64,000 nucleotides of DNA from Algoriella xinjiangensis (GCF_900115015.1 NZ_FOUZ01000007.1:124001-188000), one strand, 5' to 3'; positions 18,389-27,165 are shown, counted from the stretch's first letter. Notes: a model not told the origin generated them from the letters alone. Numbers and translations are program-made.

Positions 18389-19044
18389 ATGAAAAACTGT
18401 ATTATAATTTTTATATTCTTTTTAAATCTTCAAACTTCATTTGCTCAAAACATTGGAATTGTATCAAATATTAACCTAGATTTAGAATATGTTCATTTGG
18501 AAGGAACTTTAAAGCTAAGACTTAAAAATCAGCATAAAATTGATTATAACATGAATGAATTTATAAATCAATATTTCGAAAAAAAAGGGTTTGAAGTAAA
18601 ATATCCTTACGATTTTGATTTTAACTATTTGCTAAAAATCATAATTACAAAACTCCTAAGCAGAACGAAAAACTTAATGAGTATGTAAATCTGTTTTGTC
18701 TAGAAAATAATTTACAAAAATTAATTATTATACGTAAGCCTACAGAGATTGACATGACTCAGGGTGTAGCAGGTTTCAAGGACGTTGAGAGTGATTTTTT
18801 TATTTACACTTCTAGTTTAGCTAGAAAAAAAGCAGGCATAGTATATAGAACAGAAATCTTTTTATATGATCCATCTAAAGGTAATAATTTTAGTCGTTTT
18901 GGATCTAGTTGGAGAATTCATAATTTCAAAGATTATATTATTGATAAAGAAGGTAATATTGATAAAAATAATAAAGTAGAATCTAATATGATAAAAGTAT
19001 TTGAAGATTTTCTCATAAAATATTTTGAGAAAATTCTAAACTAA
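18389..19044 (+). pseudogene. Frameshifted gene for a secreted protein
   Basis: The first part starts with a signal peptide (MKNCIIIFIFFLNLQTSFAQ) from ATG at 18389 and runs to DFDFNY. At about 18628-18630 the coherent reading moves to another frame and continues FAKNHNYKTPKQNEKLNEYV, then RKPTEIDMTQGVAGFKDVE, to the stop at 19044. One missing T in the TTT at 18628-18630 explains the break; restoring it gives a single protein of about 218 aa. I do not recognise the family. It could be a true pseudogene or a sequencing error in a short T run. It lies between the barrel gene (divergent) and the Fic gene. Confidence 0.65.
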
Positions 19045-19070
19045 TTAACATTCCAATATCAATTTAATCT

Positions 19071-19143
19071 TGAGCCAAATAAATTTACTAATCGGCTCAT
19101 ATTTTTAGTATATTTGAGCCAATTAGATTAAATAATCGGCTCA
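19071..19143 (+). promoter_or_regulatory. Fic promoter with two inverted-repeat operators
   Basis: Two sites carry the ends TGAGCC...GGCTCA with 29-bp total length: 19071-19099 (arms less complete) and 19115-19143 (TGAGCC-A-ATTA-N7-TAAT-C-GGCTCA). A -7 hexamer-like TATATTTG (TAnnTTTG) lies at 19109-19116, between them. The second repeat ends on the A of the Fic start codon (19143). Binding at both sites would cover the -33 region and the transcription/translation start. The Fic protein ends in a winged-helix-like domain and is the obvious candidate ligand. A third, perfect copy occurs at 42912-42940. Confidence 0.65.
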
Positions 19144-20243
19144 TGAAATACAATTGGCAATATAAAAATTGGGCAAAATTTGAATATGATTCATCTGTAA
19201 TCGATCAAATTGTAATAAAATTTGCATTGGAAATAGGCGAATTAAAAGGAATTATTGATACTTTACCCGAAGATATTAAACAAGAAACTATTATTCAATT
19301 TATGATTGATGAAGCCATTAAAACATCTGAGATTGAAGGCGAATTTTATAGTCGTCAAGATGTAATGTCTTCAATCAAAAATAAAATTGGTATTCATTCT
19401 TCTATCAGCCATATAAAAGATAAAAACGCTCGTGGAATTGGCGAATTAATGGTTGATGTTCTAAATAATTTTAAAAATGAACTTACTGAAGATTTAGTAA
19501 AAGAATGGCATAAAATATTATTCGAAAATTCAACCTCTATCAATGCAGGAAATTATAGAATTGGTGAAGAACCTATGGTTATTGTTTCAGGTGCTTATGG
19601 TCGAGAAAAAATACATTATGAAGCTCCTCCTTCAACGGATGTTCCAAACGAAATGCAAAAATTCGTCAATTGGTATAATGAATTCAAAGTAGAATCAATC
19701 GATATTAAAAACTCCTTAATTAAAACATCCATTGCTCATTTATATTTTGAGTCGATCCATCCTTTTGAAGATGGAAATGGACGAATTGGACGTGCTATTG
19801 CTGAAAAATGTTTATCAGAGAGTTTTAATCGTCCGTTAATCATGAGTTTATCAAGCACAATTGAAAAGGATAAAAAGAATTATTATGAAGCATTAAAAGA
19901 TGCTCAGCAAACATTAGAAATTACAGACTGGATTTTGTATTTTTCTAATACTATTTTAGAGGTACAAATTCAAGCAAAGAAAATAACCAACTTTACTTTA
20001 AATAAAACAAAGTTTTTAGATCAAACAAAACCACTTTTAAACGAGCGTCAACTAAAAGTCGTTATAAAAATGTTGAATCAAGGAGCAGAAGGCTTTGAAG
20101 GAGAAATGTCAGCAAAGAAATACATATCCATTACCAAAACTTCTAAAGCTACTGCAACACGTGATTTACAAGATTTAGTAGAAAAAAATATTTTGACTAC
20201 CGAAGGTGCAGGGCGTTCGGTGAGGTATGAGTTGAATATGTAA
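19143..20243 (+). CDS. Class II Fic-domain AMP-transferase with N-terminal DUF4172 and C-terminal winged helix
   Basis: The 366-aa protein has a DUF4172-like N-terminus (YNWQYKNWAKFEYD). The inhibitory motif TSEIEG (61-66) fits (S/T)xxxE(G/N), with Glu65 the predicted auto-inhibitory residue. The catalytic Fic motif HPFEDGNGRIGR (206-217) is complete, including the catalytic His206. Fic enzymes usually transfer AMP to hydroxyl side chains of target proteins. The C-terminal 75 residues (LLNERQLKVVIKMLNQG ... YISITKTSKATATRDLQDLV) are a winged-helix domain, suggesting DNA binding and autoregulation through the repeats at the promoter. The start ATG at 19143 lies inside the operator. The cellular target is unknown. 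Confidence 0.92.
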   Translation: MKYNWQYKNWAKFEYDSSVIDQIVIKFALEIGELKGIIDTLPEDIKQETIIQFMIDEAIKTSEIEGEFYSRQDVMSSIKNKIGIHSSISHIKDKNARGIGELMVDVLNNFKNELTEDLVKEWHKILFENSTSINAGNYRIGEEPMVIVSGAYGREKIHYEAPPSTDVPNEMQKFVNWYNEFKVESIDIKNSLIKTSIAHLYFESIHPFEDGNGRIGRAIAEKCLSESFNRPLIMSLSSTIEKDKKNYYEALKDAQQTLEITDWILYFSNTILEVQIQAKKITNFTLNKTKFLDQTKPLLNERQLKVVIKMLNQGAEGFEGEMSAKKYISITKTSKATATRDLQDLVEKNILTTEGAGRSVRYELNM

Positions 20244-20360
20244 TTTATTCAATTAAATAAAAATGGGTATCAAACGGGTATCAAAACTATGGTGAAAAAT
20301 GGTGATTTTAAAATGCAGTAAAAACTCTAAATGATTAAAAATCAACATTATTAAATAAAA

Positions 20361-20385
20361 AAAGCACCTTTAAAAAGGTGCTTTT
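20361..20385 (+). terminator. Hairpin terminator next to the left attachment site
   Basis: AAAGCACCTTT (20361-20371) pairs with AAAGGTGCTTT (20374-20384) and is followed by T. It directly abuts the tRNA-derived repeat at 20386. The same order (hairpin, then GTGGTCCCACTTGG) recurs at 39907-39955. The preceding stretch 20244-20360 contains only a short direct repeat, GGGTATCAAA twice, and no gene. Confidence 0.7.
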
Positions 20386-20399
20386 GTGGTCCCACTTGG
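20386..20399. repeat. tRNA-derived attachment site, left copy
   Basis: GTGGTCCCACTTGG is identical to 39942-39955. Its complement, CCAAGTGGGACCAC, reads as the 3' T-stem strand, acceptor strand and discriminator base of a tRNA. It lies about 150 bp upstream of a tyrosine recombinase gene and is taken as the left boundary of the first integrative element. Confidence 0.6.
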
Positions 20400-20549
20400 A
20401 GTTCTGTTTGTTTTTATTAACTTTTAATGTATTTTTACACATTATATAACAGATAGTTAGCATTTTACATAAATTAGTTTTAATCAATTTTAACTTATTT
20501 TAATTTCAAAAACACCCCCTATCTGACCCCCTAATTAAAAGTTGTTATA

Positions 20550-21794
20550 ATGAATTATCATTTTGAGCTAAGGAAAGATAAAATCAACAAAAATGGTCTA
20601 ATCCCTATCAGATTAGTTGTTACGCATGGGAAGTCCAGAATACGTAAAAATATCAACGCTAAAACAATTGACGTTGATTGGAACAAAGATAATTTCTCAA
20701 TAAATAATCAAAAGAAAAGCCCCTACTTTGAATATTACAAAGCTTCTAATAGAGAAATTCAATCTGTAATTGAAAAAGTTGAATTTATTTTCAAGTTTTT
20801 TGAATACAATGAAATAGATTTTTCAGAACAAATATTTAATGAAAGGTTCGATGAAGATAATACTAAAATTTCGATTGACTTTTTTGAAGCATTTCAAGAA
20901 TTTATTGATGTTTCAAAATTAACCAAAGCTACTGGAACAATTAAAAAATATACTACAGTACAAAATTTTCTAAAAGATTTTAAAACTTTTACAAAATATC
21001 CATTACGTTTTGATACTATCAATAAGAAATTTGAAGAAGTCTTTATGCTTTATTGTTTTGAAGAACGTAAAACGGTTAATAATTACTACGGAAAATTAAT
21101 TTCAATCATAAAAACCTTTATGCAATGGAGTTTTGATCGACAATATCATAATTCTATTGAATATAAACGAATTAAACGTACTGAAGATGAAATAGAAGTT
21201 ATTTATCTGTCTATGGATGAATTAATGGAATTGTACAATCATAAATTTGAAAATAAATCTATGGAAAGAGCAAGAGATTTTTTCTGTTTTGGTTGTTTTA
21301 CGGGTTTACGTCATTCAGATATTTACAATCTTAATAATGCAAATATTTACGACGATCATATTAATTTATCCTTAATAAAAACCAAAACTAATGATCATAT
21401 TATTCCATTAAATGATTTTGCAAAAGCTATTTTAGAGAAATATAAAAACACAATTTACAATCCAATTCCTAAAATTTACTCACAGAAATTAAATAAAAAA
21501 ATTCAAGATTGTTGCGAAGAATTAAAATGGTTTGATGAAGTTAAGTTAGTGCGTTTTATTGGAACTGAAAGAGTTTATAAAAAATTTCAAAAGTATCAAT
21601 TAATCACTTCCCATGTAGCACGAAAAACCTTTATTACAAATGGTTTAATCTTAGGAATGAATGAACGTGTTTTAAGAAATATCACAAATAGTAAAGATGA
21701 AAAATCTTTCAGACGCTATGTAAAAATTGAGGAAGTACAAAAGCAGAAGGAAATGGATATTTGGAATACAGTTAAATACAAAAAAAGTGAATAA
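20550..21794 (+). CDS. Tyrosine recombinase/integrase of element 1
   Basis: The 414-aa site-specific recombinase has an N-terminal Arm-type DNA-binding region (YHFELRKDKINKNGLIPIRL, 2-21). A SAM-like core-binding domain (~105-210) and a C-terminal catalytic domain follow. Catalytic residues visible are Arg in FTGLRHSDIYNL (~255), Lys in IKTKTNDH, the His-x-x-Arg box in TSHVARKTFITNG and a C-terminal Tyr in FRRYVKIEE. The second His of the canonical LGH box is replaced (NITNSKDEKSF), as in some Bacteroidota integrases. It lies 150 bp from the tRNA-derived repeat at 20386 and presumably drives integration and excision of the 19.6-kb element. Confidence 0.9.
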   Translation: MNYHFELRKDKINKNGLIPIRLVVTHGKSRIRKNINAKTIDVDWNKDNFSINNQKKSPYFEYYKASNREIQSVIEKVEFIFKFFEYNEIDFSEQIFNERFDEDNTKISIDFFEAFQEFIDVSKLTKATGTIKKYTTVQNFLKDFKTFTKYPLRFDTINKKFEEVFMLYCFEERKTVNNYYGKLISIIKTFMQWSFDRQYHNSIEYKRIKRTEDEIEVIYLSMDELMELYNHKFENKSMERARDFFCFGCFTGLRHSDIYNLNNANIYDDHINLSLIKTKTNDHIIPLNDFAKAILEKYKNTIYNPIPKIYSQKLNKKIQDCCEELKWFDEVKLVRFIGTERVYKKFQKYQLITSHVARKTFITNGLILGMNERVLRNITNSKDEKSFRRYVKIEEVQKQKEMDIWNTVKYKKSE

Positions 21795-22929
21795 ACTAAC
21801 GATAAATACACCATTGAATCAAGTTTTAGTTCATTTAAACAAAAATGGAGATATTGAAATTGAAAATCTCTTAGACATTATCAATGAACATCTGAATTAC
21901 AATGATATTATTACACTATTTGATTACATAGATATTCATTTTCCATTACTTAAAAATCAATTAAGTGTAATTGAAAATCTAAACATTCACTTATTTGAAA
22001 AAAAATATTCAGCAAACATTTCTGAATACTCCAAATTACTTGAAACTGGATATTTTATATGCTATTTAATCGCCTTAAAGTATGAAATTCAATCAACTTT
22101 ACTTAATCCATTGTTTAATAATCTGAAATCAAAGTTTATAAAAGATTTAGATCTTAAAATTAATCAAAACACAGCTAAACTAGATTTAGAATTTGAAAAT
22201 AAAGGGCATTTTAGTTTAACAGACTGTCTATTTTCATTTTTTATTTACGAGCATATAAAAGCCTTTAGATTATTAAAAAACAATATTCTAAAATCAATAG
22301 AAGAATCAAATAATGATCATACATATGTCAATTTAACATTCGAAATAAATAACTTCTTCAGAATCTTAAATCTTGATTACATTCCACTAATAAATCAAAA
22401 ATCAATTGATACAAAAATTCATAAAAATGAAGTTTTAGTTTTATTAAATGGAAGCTTAAATAATGAAAGATGTATTCCTTTATCAAAACTTGATAAAAAT
22501 ATTATTAAAGAAAATTTAAATTATTTGAACAAAAACAATAACAGCTATTTAATTTATAAAGTTTTAATAATCTTACTACGTGAAATATCTAAAGTAGATC
22601 ACAGGTATATGATTAGAGTAATACTGGATAATCTAACAAATATAAATCCTACGAAATATTCTAATGTTGAATATAATTACTGTCGAGATACTTTAAATGT
22701 CTGTTTATCTCAAAAAGAGAATTTATTCAAATTATATGCAGCTTTATCATTTTTAAAGGACTCCGAGTACCTTGAAGGGTTATCTAAATTACTTCCTAAA
22801 TTATTAGCTGAATATCTAAATGTTAGCTCGACAAGTGAACAATCAATAAAGAATTACGTTTTTTTGAATAAAAATTCTAATAAAATAATTGAAAACTATA
22901 AAAATCACCTTTTCAAATATATCAATTAA
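21787..22929 (+). CDS. Hypothetical element protein coupled to the integrase
   Basis: I do not recognise this protein. From the GTG at 21787, which overlaps the integrase stop by 8 bp, it is 380 aa; an ATG at 21727 would add 20 residues that shadow the integrase C-terminus. It is helix-rich, Leu/Ile/Asn-rich and soluble, with no signal peptide (VNKLTINTPLNQVLVHLNK at the start; LKIDLDLKINQN-like helices; YRYM-type basic patches late). The position directly after an integrase is typical of accessory proteins of Bacteroidota mobilizable elements. The translational overlap suggests co-expression with the integrase. Confidence 0.65.
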   Translation: MNKLTINTPLNQVLVHLNKNGDIEIENLLDIINEHLNYNDIITLFDYIDIHFPLLKNQLSVIENLNIHLFEKKYSANISEYSKLLETGYFICYLIALKYEIQSTLLNPLFNNLKSKFIKDLDLKINQNTAKLDLEFENKGHFSLTDCLFSFFIYEHIKAFRLLKNNILKSIEESNNDHTYVNLTFEINNFFRILNLDYIPLINQKSIDTKIHKNEVLVLLNGSLNNERCIPLSKLDKNIIKENLNYLNKNNNSYLIYKVLIILLREISKVDHRYMIRVILDNLTNINPTKYSNVEYNYCRDTLNVCLSQKENLFKLYAALSFLKDSEYLEGLSKLLPKLLAEYLNVSSTSEQSIKNYVFLNKNSNKIIENYKNHLFKYIN

Positions 22930-23036
22930 CATACTGATTATCTTTCAATTAACAATCAGGTGTAATATAGGTGTAACTTTTATATCTCAAATCATTCTAA
23001 GTTTGACTCAGTTAAAAACAATTAAACCTTTTTATT

Positions 23037-23315
23037 ATGAGTAATAGATTTGTAGACAAAGGAGTTGAAAATAATTCTGCTCCTGAAAGAAAAAATGAAT
23101 CAGTAAAATTTATTGAGAAAACAAGTTTTCCTATAAAGGAAGATCGATTGAAACAAGCGGAAGTTGCAGAAATGTTTGATACCACTGTTCAGACAATCAT
23201 TAACTGGAGAAAAGCTGGGAAATTACCTTTTTATAAGATCGGTAGGCATATAATTTATTCAAGAAGTCAATTAATCAAAATCGCTTCACAAAATCAAGAT
23301 TTAGTAAAAGCATAA
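23037..23315 (+). CDS. Excisionase-like helix-turn-helix protein
   Basis: The 92-aa protein contains a single MerR/excisionase-type HTH (HTH_17) at about residues 36-85: RLKQAEVAEMFDTTVQTIIN, then WRKAGKLPFYKIGRHIIYSR. The pattern of a helix-turn-helix followed by the G-x-L-P-x-x-K-I-G-R wing is diagnostic. Such proteins act as directionality factors or DNA-bending regulators in Bacteroidota integrative elements. It is encoded between the integrase-linked gene and the helicase gene, as usual for this element type. Confidence 0.88.
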   Translation: MSNRFVDKGVENNSAPERKNESVKFIEKTSFPIKEDRLKQAEVAEMFDTTVQTIINWRKAGKLPFYKIGRHIIYSRSQLIKIASQNQDLVKA

Positions 23316-23426
23316 AAAAAGAGTTTAATCCCACATTAAACTCTCATTTATAAAAATAACTTACGTTATGTTTTGCCTTTATTCTATGGCAAATATAAGA
23401 CATAACAATTAATCACACAACTTATT

Positions 23427-24680
23427 ATGAACTTAGATTCTGCCGAATTTATTCGAGTGGGCACATCATATTATGCTATAATTGAACGCCCTACCATATC
23501 AAAAGACACTGAAAAAATCATGATTTCTTGGAATAAAGAAACCATTGTAAACGACTTAGGTAAAGATTATATATCCGCTATTAAAAAGTATTACGGATTT
23601 TGTTGTATTCCACAACATATTAATTATGAGCGAGAAATTGGAGATTTCTATAATATCTACCATCCGTTAGATTATAATATCGAAACTGAATCAGAAATTG
23701 ATTTACAAGAATTGCAACTAAAAATCCCTTACACTCTAAAATATATCAAACATATATTCGCAGAACAATATTTATTAGGGTTAGATTATTTGAAAATATT
23801 ATTAGAAAATCCAACTCAAATTTTACCTGTACTTGTTTTAGTTTCTTCAGAACGTGAAACAGGAAAAAGTACGTTTCTGAAATGGCTTCGTAAAATTTTC
23901 TCTTTCAATGCAACTTTCATTAATGCAGATTCATTTGTAAATAACTTTAATTCAGATTTGAATGGAAAATTACTTGTTTTGGTTGATGAAATTATTACAG
24001 ACAATCAACAAGTAACTGAACGCATTAAATTTCTTAGTACAGCCGATCGAAATAAGATTGAAAGCAAAGGAAAAGATAAAGAAGAAGTAGAATCTTTCTA
24101 CAAATTTGTAATGACTTCCAACTTCGAAAAGAATTTTATCAAAATTGATAAAAAAGAAACTCGATTTTGGGTTCGAAAAATTCCATCAATTATTAAAAAC
24201 CCTGAATTTGACAAGCATTTATACAAGGAAATCCCTTTCTTTTTAAACTATTTAGTACGAATACCCCATTCTACACCAAAGCAAACTCGAATGTGGTTCA
24301 CTCCAGAGCAAATTAGAACTTCAGCTTTAACAAGACTAATGAATTATGAGAATGAAAATGCAAAACAAAAAGTATTTGAAATCATAAATGAAATTCATGA
24401 AAATTTTAATGAGGATGAAATATTAATTGCTCCAAAGGATATTCAATCTATTTCTAAACGAATTCATGGGAGAAACTCGATTGAAATTAATGAAGCAAGA
24501 AACGTATTAAAAACTCTAAACTTAACACCTTCTAATAATTCAAATAAATATGAAGGATATGAATATTTACCACATGGTGAATTCGTAAAAATTGATCGAA
24601 AAGGAAGATATTATTCTATAATTTTCAGCGAAATACGTCATTTTTTTGATGACAGTGATGACAGCCTTATAACTATTTGA
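23427..24680 (+). CDS. Element replication helicase (primase-helicase-like, DUF5906 type)
   Basis: The 417-aa ATPase has Walker A SSERETGKSTFLKWLRKIF (~residues 136-154) and Walker B GKLLVLVDE (~179-187). A sensor-like segment follows (FYKFVMTSNFEKNFI), with an arginine-containing stretch after it (RFWVRKIPSI). This fits the SF3-like helicase family found in Bacteroidota mobilizable islands next to a toprim primase. The acidic 3' end (FFDDSDDSLITI) is partly encoded by the first two TGATGACAG iterons. It probably unwinds the element origin for replication after excision. Confidence 0.82.
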   Translation: MNLDSAEFIRVGTSYYAIIERPTISKDTEKIMISWNKETIVNDLGKDYISAIKKYYGFCCIPQHINYEREIGDFYNIYHPLDYNIETESEIDLQELQLKIPYTLKYIKHIFAEQYLLGLDYLKILLENPTQILPVLVLVSSERETGKSTFLKWLRKIFSFNATFINADSFVNNFNSDLNGKLLVLVDEIITDNQQVTERIKFLSTADRNKIESKGKDKEEVESFYKFVMTSNFEKNFIKIDKKETRFWVRKIPSIIKNPEFDKHLYKEIPFFLNYLVRIPHSTPKQTRMWFTPEQIRTSALTRLMNYENENAKQKVFEIINEIHENFNEDEILIAPKDIQSISKRIHGRNSIEINEARNVLKTLNLTPSNNSNKYEGYEYLPHGEFVKIDRKGRYYSIIFSEIRHFFDDSDDSLITI

Positions 24681-24849
24681 TATATAATAAAATACTGTCA
24701 TCAAAATCGTCATCAAACCGTCATCAAAATTTAGTTTGATGACAGAATTAGGAAAATAAAATTTGATTTTGATGATTGATGACAAAGTGATGACAGCTTA
24801 TTGAATTGAATTACATTCAATTACAAGCTTCTGTCATCAATCATCAAAA
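24647..24849. repeat. Iteron and inverted-repeat cluster, candidate replication origin
   Basis: At least nine copies of TGATGAC(A/G) in either orientation are packed here: 24647, 24656, 24737, 24777 and 24788 forward; 24695, 24708, 24719 and 24831 reverse. Two perfect inverted repeats are built from them. CTGTCATCAAA (24695-24705) pairs with TTTGATGACAG (24735-24745). TTTTGATGATTGATGACA (24767-24784) pairs with its 18-nt complement at 24832-24849. The cluster sits between the helicase and primase genes, where an origin or replication-protein binding array would be expected. Confidence 0.7.
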
Positions 24850-24877
24850 ATTTCGTAAAATCTCAACCGTACAGAAA

Positions 24878-25726
24878 ATGAATTGTAAAATGATAAACGA
24901 GCAAATTAAAATGATGGATTATTTAGCTCAAAAAGACATTTATCCAATAAGTAGTAAACAGAATGTTTTTTGGTTTTTAAGCCCATTTAGAAATGAAAAA
25001 ACAGCTTCTTTTAAAGTAGATAATTCGACCAATCGATTTTATGATTTTGGAGAAGGATTTGGAGGAACTTTAATTGATTTAATTTCTAAACTTGAAAATA
25101 TTTCAATCATAGAAACTATTCAAAAATTCAACGAAAATTCTTTTTCTTTTCAAAAGCAAAATGATTTTCATATTGAAAAAATTCAAACAAAAAATGAATA
25201 TAAAATTTTAGAGTTGAAAGAAATTTCATCATTTCCTTTAATTCAATATTTAGAAGAAAGAAAACTGCCTTTAGAAATTGTAAAACGATATTGTAAAGAA
25301 ATTCATTACAAATTAAATCAGAAAACATATTACGCAATTGCATTTCCGAACAATGAAAATGGATATGAAATTCGAAACAAATATGTAAAAATGTGTTTGG
25401 TAAAAAAAGATATTTCATTGATAAAAAACAATCAAAATCAATTGAAAATTTTTGAAAGTTGGAGCGATTTTATCAGTTACCTTTTTCTTTTTCCAACTGA
25501 CGAATTTCTTTACGATTTTTTAATATTAAATTCAATTGCTTTACTCAGAAAAAATATAGAATTGAGAAATAAATATGAAAAAATTGAAACCTATTTTGAT
25601 CAAGATGATACTGGGAAATCTGCTACAAATTTCTTAAAAACTGAATTAAAAGATAAAGTAAAAGATGATTCGAATTTCTATAAAAACTATAAAGATTTGA
25701 ATGAATTCTTAATTTTTGAAAAATAG
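24878..25726 (+). CDS. Toprim/CHC2-like primase of element 1
   Basis: The N-terminus has a CHC2-like fold in which the zinc ligands are lost but the pattern is kept: FWFLSPFRNEKTASFKVDN, then FYDFGEGFGGTLIDLISKL. The toprim part follows, with LKIFESWSDFISYL (catalytic Glu), LILNSIALLRK and ETYFDQDDTGKSATNFLK (the DxD-like acidic motif). Such proteins prime DNA synthesis for mobile elements and pair with the helicase encoded just upstream. An ATG at 24806 is possible, but the stretch 24806-24877 is part of the inverted-repeat cluster, so I place the start at 24878 (or 24890). Confidence 0.82.
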   Translation: MNCKMINEQIKMMDYLAQKDIYPISSKQNVFWFLSPFRNEKTASFKVDNSTNRFYDFGEGFGGTLIDLISKLENISIIETIQKFNENSFSFQKQNDFHIEKIQTKNEYKILELKEISSFPLIQYLEERKLPLEIVKRYCKEIHYKLNQKTYYAIAFPNNENGYEIRNKYVKMCLVKKDISLIKNNQNQLKIFESWSDFISYLFLFPTDEFLYDFLILNSIALLRKNIELRNKYEKIETYFDQDDTGKSATNFLKTELKDKVKDDSNFYKNYKDLNEFLIFEK

Positions 25727-25745
25727 CTAAAAATTAGAATTCTTA

Positions 25746-25810
25746 GAAAATTAGGAATAGCAAGCAGTAATCGCGGGTAACCGATTCTATCCTATATATT
25801 CCTAATTTTC
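25746..25810. other. Perfect 13-bp inverted repeat upstream of the mobilization gene
   Basis: GAAAATTAGGAAT (25746-25758) and ATTCCTAATTTTC (25798-25810) flank a 39-nt loop. The loop contains a small nested pairing around ATCGCGGGTAACCGAT (25770-25785). It is noncoding and sits ~105 bp before a BfmA/BtgA-like gene, so a transfer origin is a reasonable candidate; a terminator for the primase gene is the alternative. Confidence 0.5.
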
Positions 25811-25916
25811 AATTTATTACAAAATAAAAGTAGTATTTACACATTCTTTAAAATACTACTTTACAATATAACACATTAAATATCAATAGTATTAACAATG
25901 TTAACAAAGTAGTAAA

Positions 25917-26453
25917 ATGAAAAATAAGTTAGTTACTTTCAAATTGGATGAATCAATTAGAGATCATGCAACAAAAATGAAAAGATTATACAATTATCCT
26001 ACTTATGATGATCTTTTTCAAGACATTTTTAAATTTTTTATTGACAATGAAACATCTCCAAGAGATGCAAATATTTCACTACACAAACAAATTTTTGAGA
26101 TGAAAAGATCATTATCAAAAATTCATTCTGAGTTTATAAATAAACGATTAAACCCAACTCTTTTTGAAATAAAAACTCAATATATAAACACCAACAAAAC
26201 TATTATTGAGATGATTAATCAAACCAATTCTAATACACATAAAGTTATAGAAATTGCAGAAAGTTTAAGTATAGCTCCACAAAAAGAGGCTCCACAAAAT
26301 AATATCAATTTAGAGGATATAAAGTCTAAAATTTTAGAATTAGATAAAGTGAAAAAAAGCAAGTTCAATGGAGAAAAAAATATTGTAGAAATTGATTTAG
26401 TTGAATACAATCGATTAATGGATCAACTAAAATTAAAACTAAATAATTTTTAA
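25917..26453 (+). CDS. BfmA/BtgA-like mobilization protein
   Basis: The 178-aa protein starts with a ribbon-helix-helix-like segment (KLVTFKLDESIRDHATKMKR). A conserved YPTYDDLFQDIFKFFIDN patch follows, then a long coiled middle (HKQIFEMKRSLSKIHSEFIN) and a C-terminal helix rich in Lys. This pattern matches the BfmA/BtgA accessory mobilization proteins of Bacteroidota elements, which bind DNA near oriT to assist a relaxase. No relaxase gene (BtgB/MobB) follows in this element, so transfer would depend on a helper. It starts about 105 bp after an inverted repeat that may be the oriT. Confidence 0.7.
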   Translation: MKNKLVTFKLDESIRDHATKMKRLYNYPTYDDLFQDIFKFFIDNETSPRDANISLHKQIFEMKRSLSKIHSEFINKRLNPTLFEIKTQYINTNKTIIEMINQTNSNTHKVIEIAESLSIAPQKEAPQNNINLEDIKSKILELDKVKKSKFNGEKNIVEIDLVEYNRLMDQLKLKLNNF

Positions 26454-26460
26454 AATCGTG

Positions 26461-26997
26461 TTAAAGAAAATTAGAATACTCAACGGATTTATTTAAAAAG
26501 TACTCTAATTTATTATCATATTCTTCTTTAGAAATATGATCATTTTCTATATGTACATCATAAATATCTTGAAAATAAAAGTAGAGAAACATATTAATTC
26601 TATAATCTTGATTATTGTGATTTAAGAAATTTTCGAAATCATTAAATGTGTATGGAACCAACGAATCGAAATTTAAAGAATTACGAATTAGTAAATATTC
26701 TGTAATCGTCATTAATTTAGGAGATTTAACAATCAAGTAGATTATTGCTGTTTTGATTGAAGTATTATCAATTAATAAAAATTCATTGATTTTATTAAAT
26801 AGATATTGATTATCAACTCCAATATCATTGTTTTTTTGATACAGTTTTACTTCGTTTACAAAATCAGGATTAAGTTTAATATAATTTAGTTTTTCTAAAG
26901 ATTGATCTTTTTCTTCAAACAAAATACGATTGAAAATAAGATGAATAACTTGTAGTGGATTTTTCCCCTGTTCAGATAATTTTTGTAGATATTCCAT
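26461..26997 (-). CDS. Hypothetical protein of element 1
   Basis: The protein is about 178 aa from MEYLQKLSEQGKN; an upstream ATG at 27024 would add nine residues. It is helical and acidic, with segments HLIFNRILFEEKDQ, FLLIDNTSIKTAIIYLIV and TITEYLLIRNSLNFDSL. It has no signal peptide or membrane helix, and I do not recognise the family. It is convergent with the BfmA-like gene (7 bp apart) and divergent from the phosphoesterase gene across a structured noncoding region. Confidence 0.6.
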   Translation of the reverse strand: MEYLQKLSEQGKNPLQVIHLIFNRILFEEKDQSLEKLNYIKLNPDFVNEVKLYQKNNDIGVDNQYLFNKINEFLLIDNTSIKTAIIYLIVKSPKLMTITEYLLIRNSLNFDSLVPYTFNDFENFLNHNNQDYRINMFLYFYFQDIYDVHIENDHISKEEYDNKLEYFLNKSVEYSNFL

Positions 26998-27006
26998 AAA
27001 TAAAAA

Positions 27007-27165
27007 TGGCGTGATACTAAACACAATCCGTTACTGAGGTACTCGGATACCCAAAACTCGAAAAGGCTAGCCCACGCCACTATATGGCATGAGCGTAAGC
27101 CTATCTAAAATTTTGAGTTTTTGAAGATTCCGAGTTTTCAGCAACCAAATTCTGACAGCTTACGC
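27007..27165. other. Noncoding region with several long-range inverted repeats
   Basis: The gap between divergent genes holds TGGCGTG (27007-27013) pairing with CACGCCA (27073-27079). It also holds a small GCCA-N5-TGGC hairpin (27076-27088) and GCGTAAGC (27093-27100) pairing with GCTTACGC (27158-27165). An imperfect repeat links ACTCGGATACCC with AAAACTCG (27041-27060) to GAGTTTTTGAAGATTCCGAG (27115-27134). It is locally GC-richer than its surroundings. A noncoding RNA or a DNA transfer/regulatory site are both possible. Confidence 0.5.
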
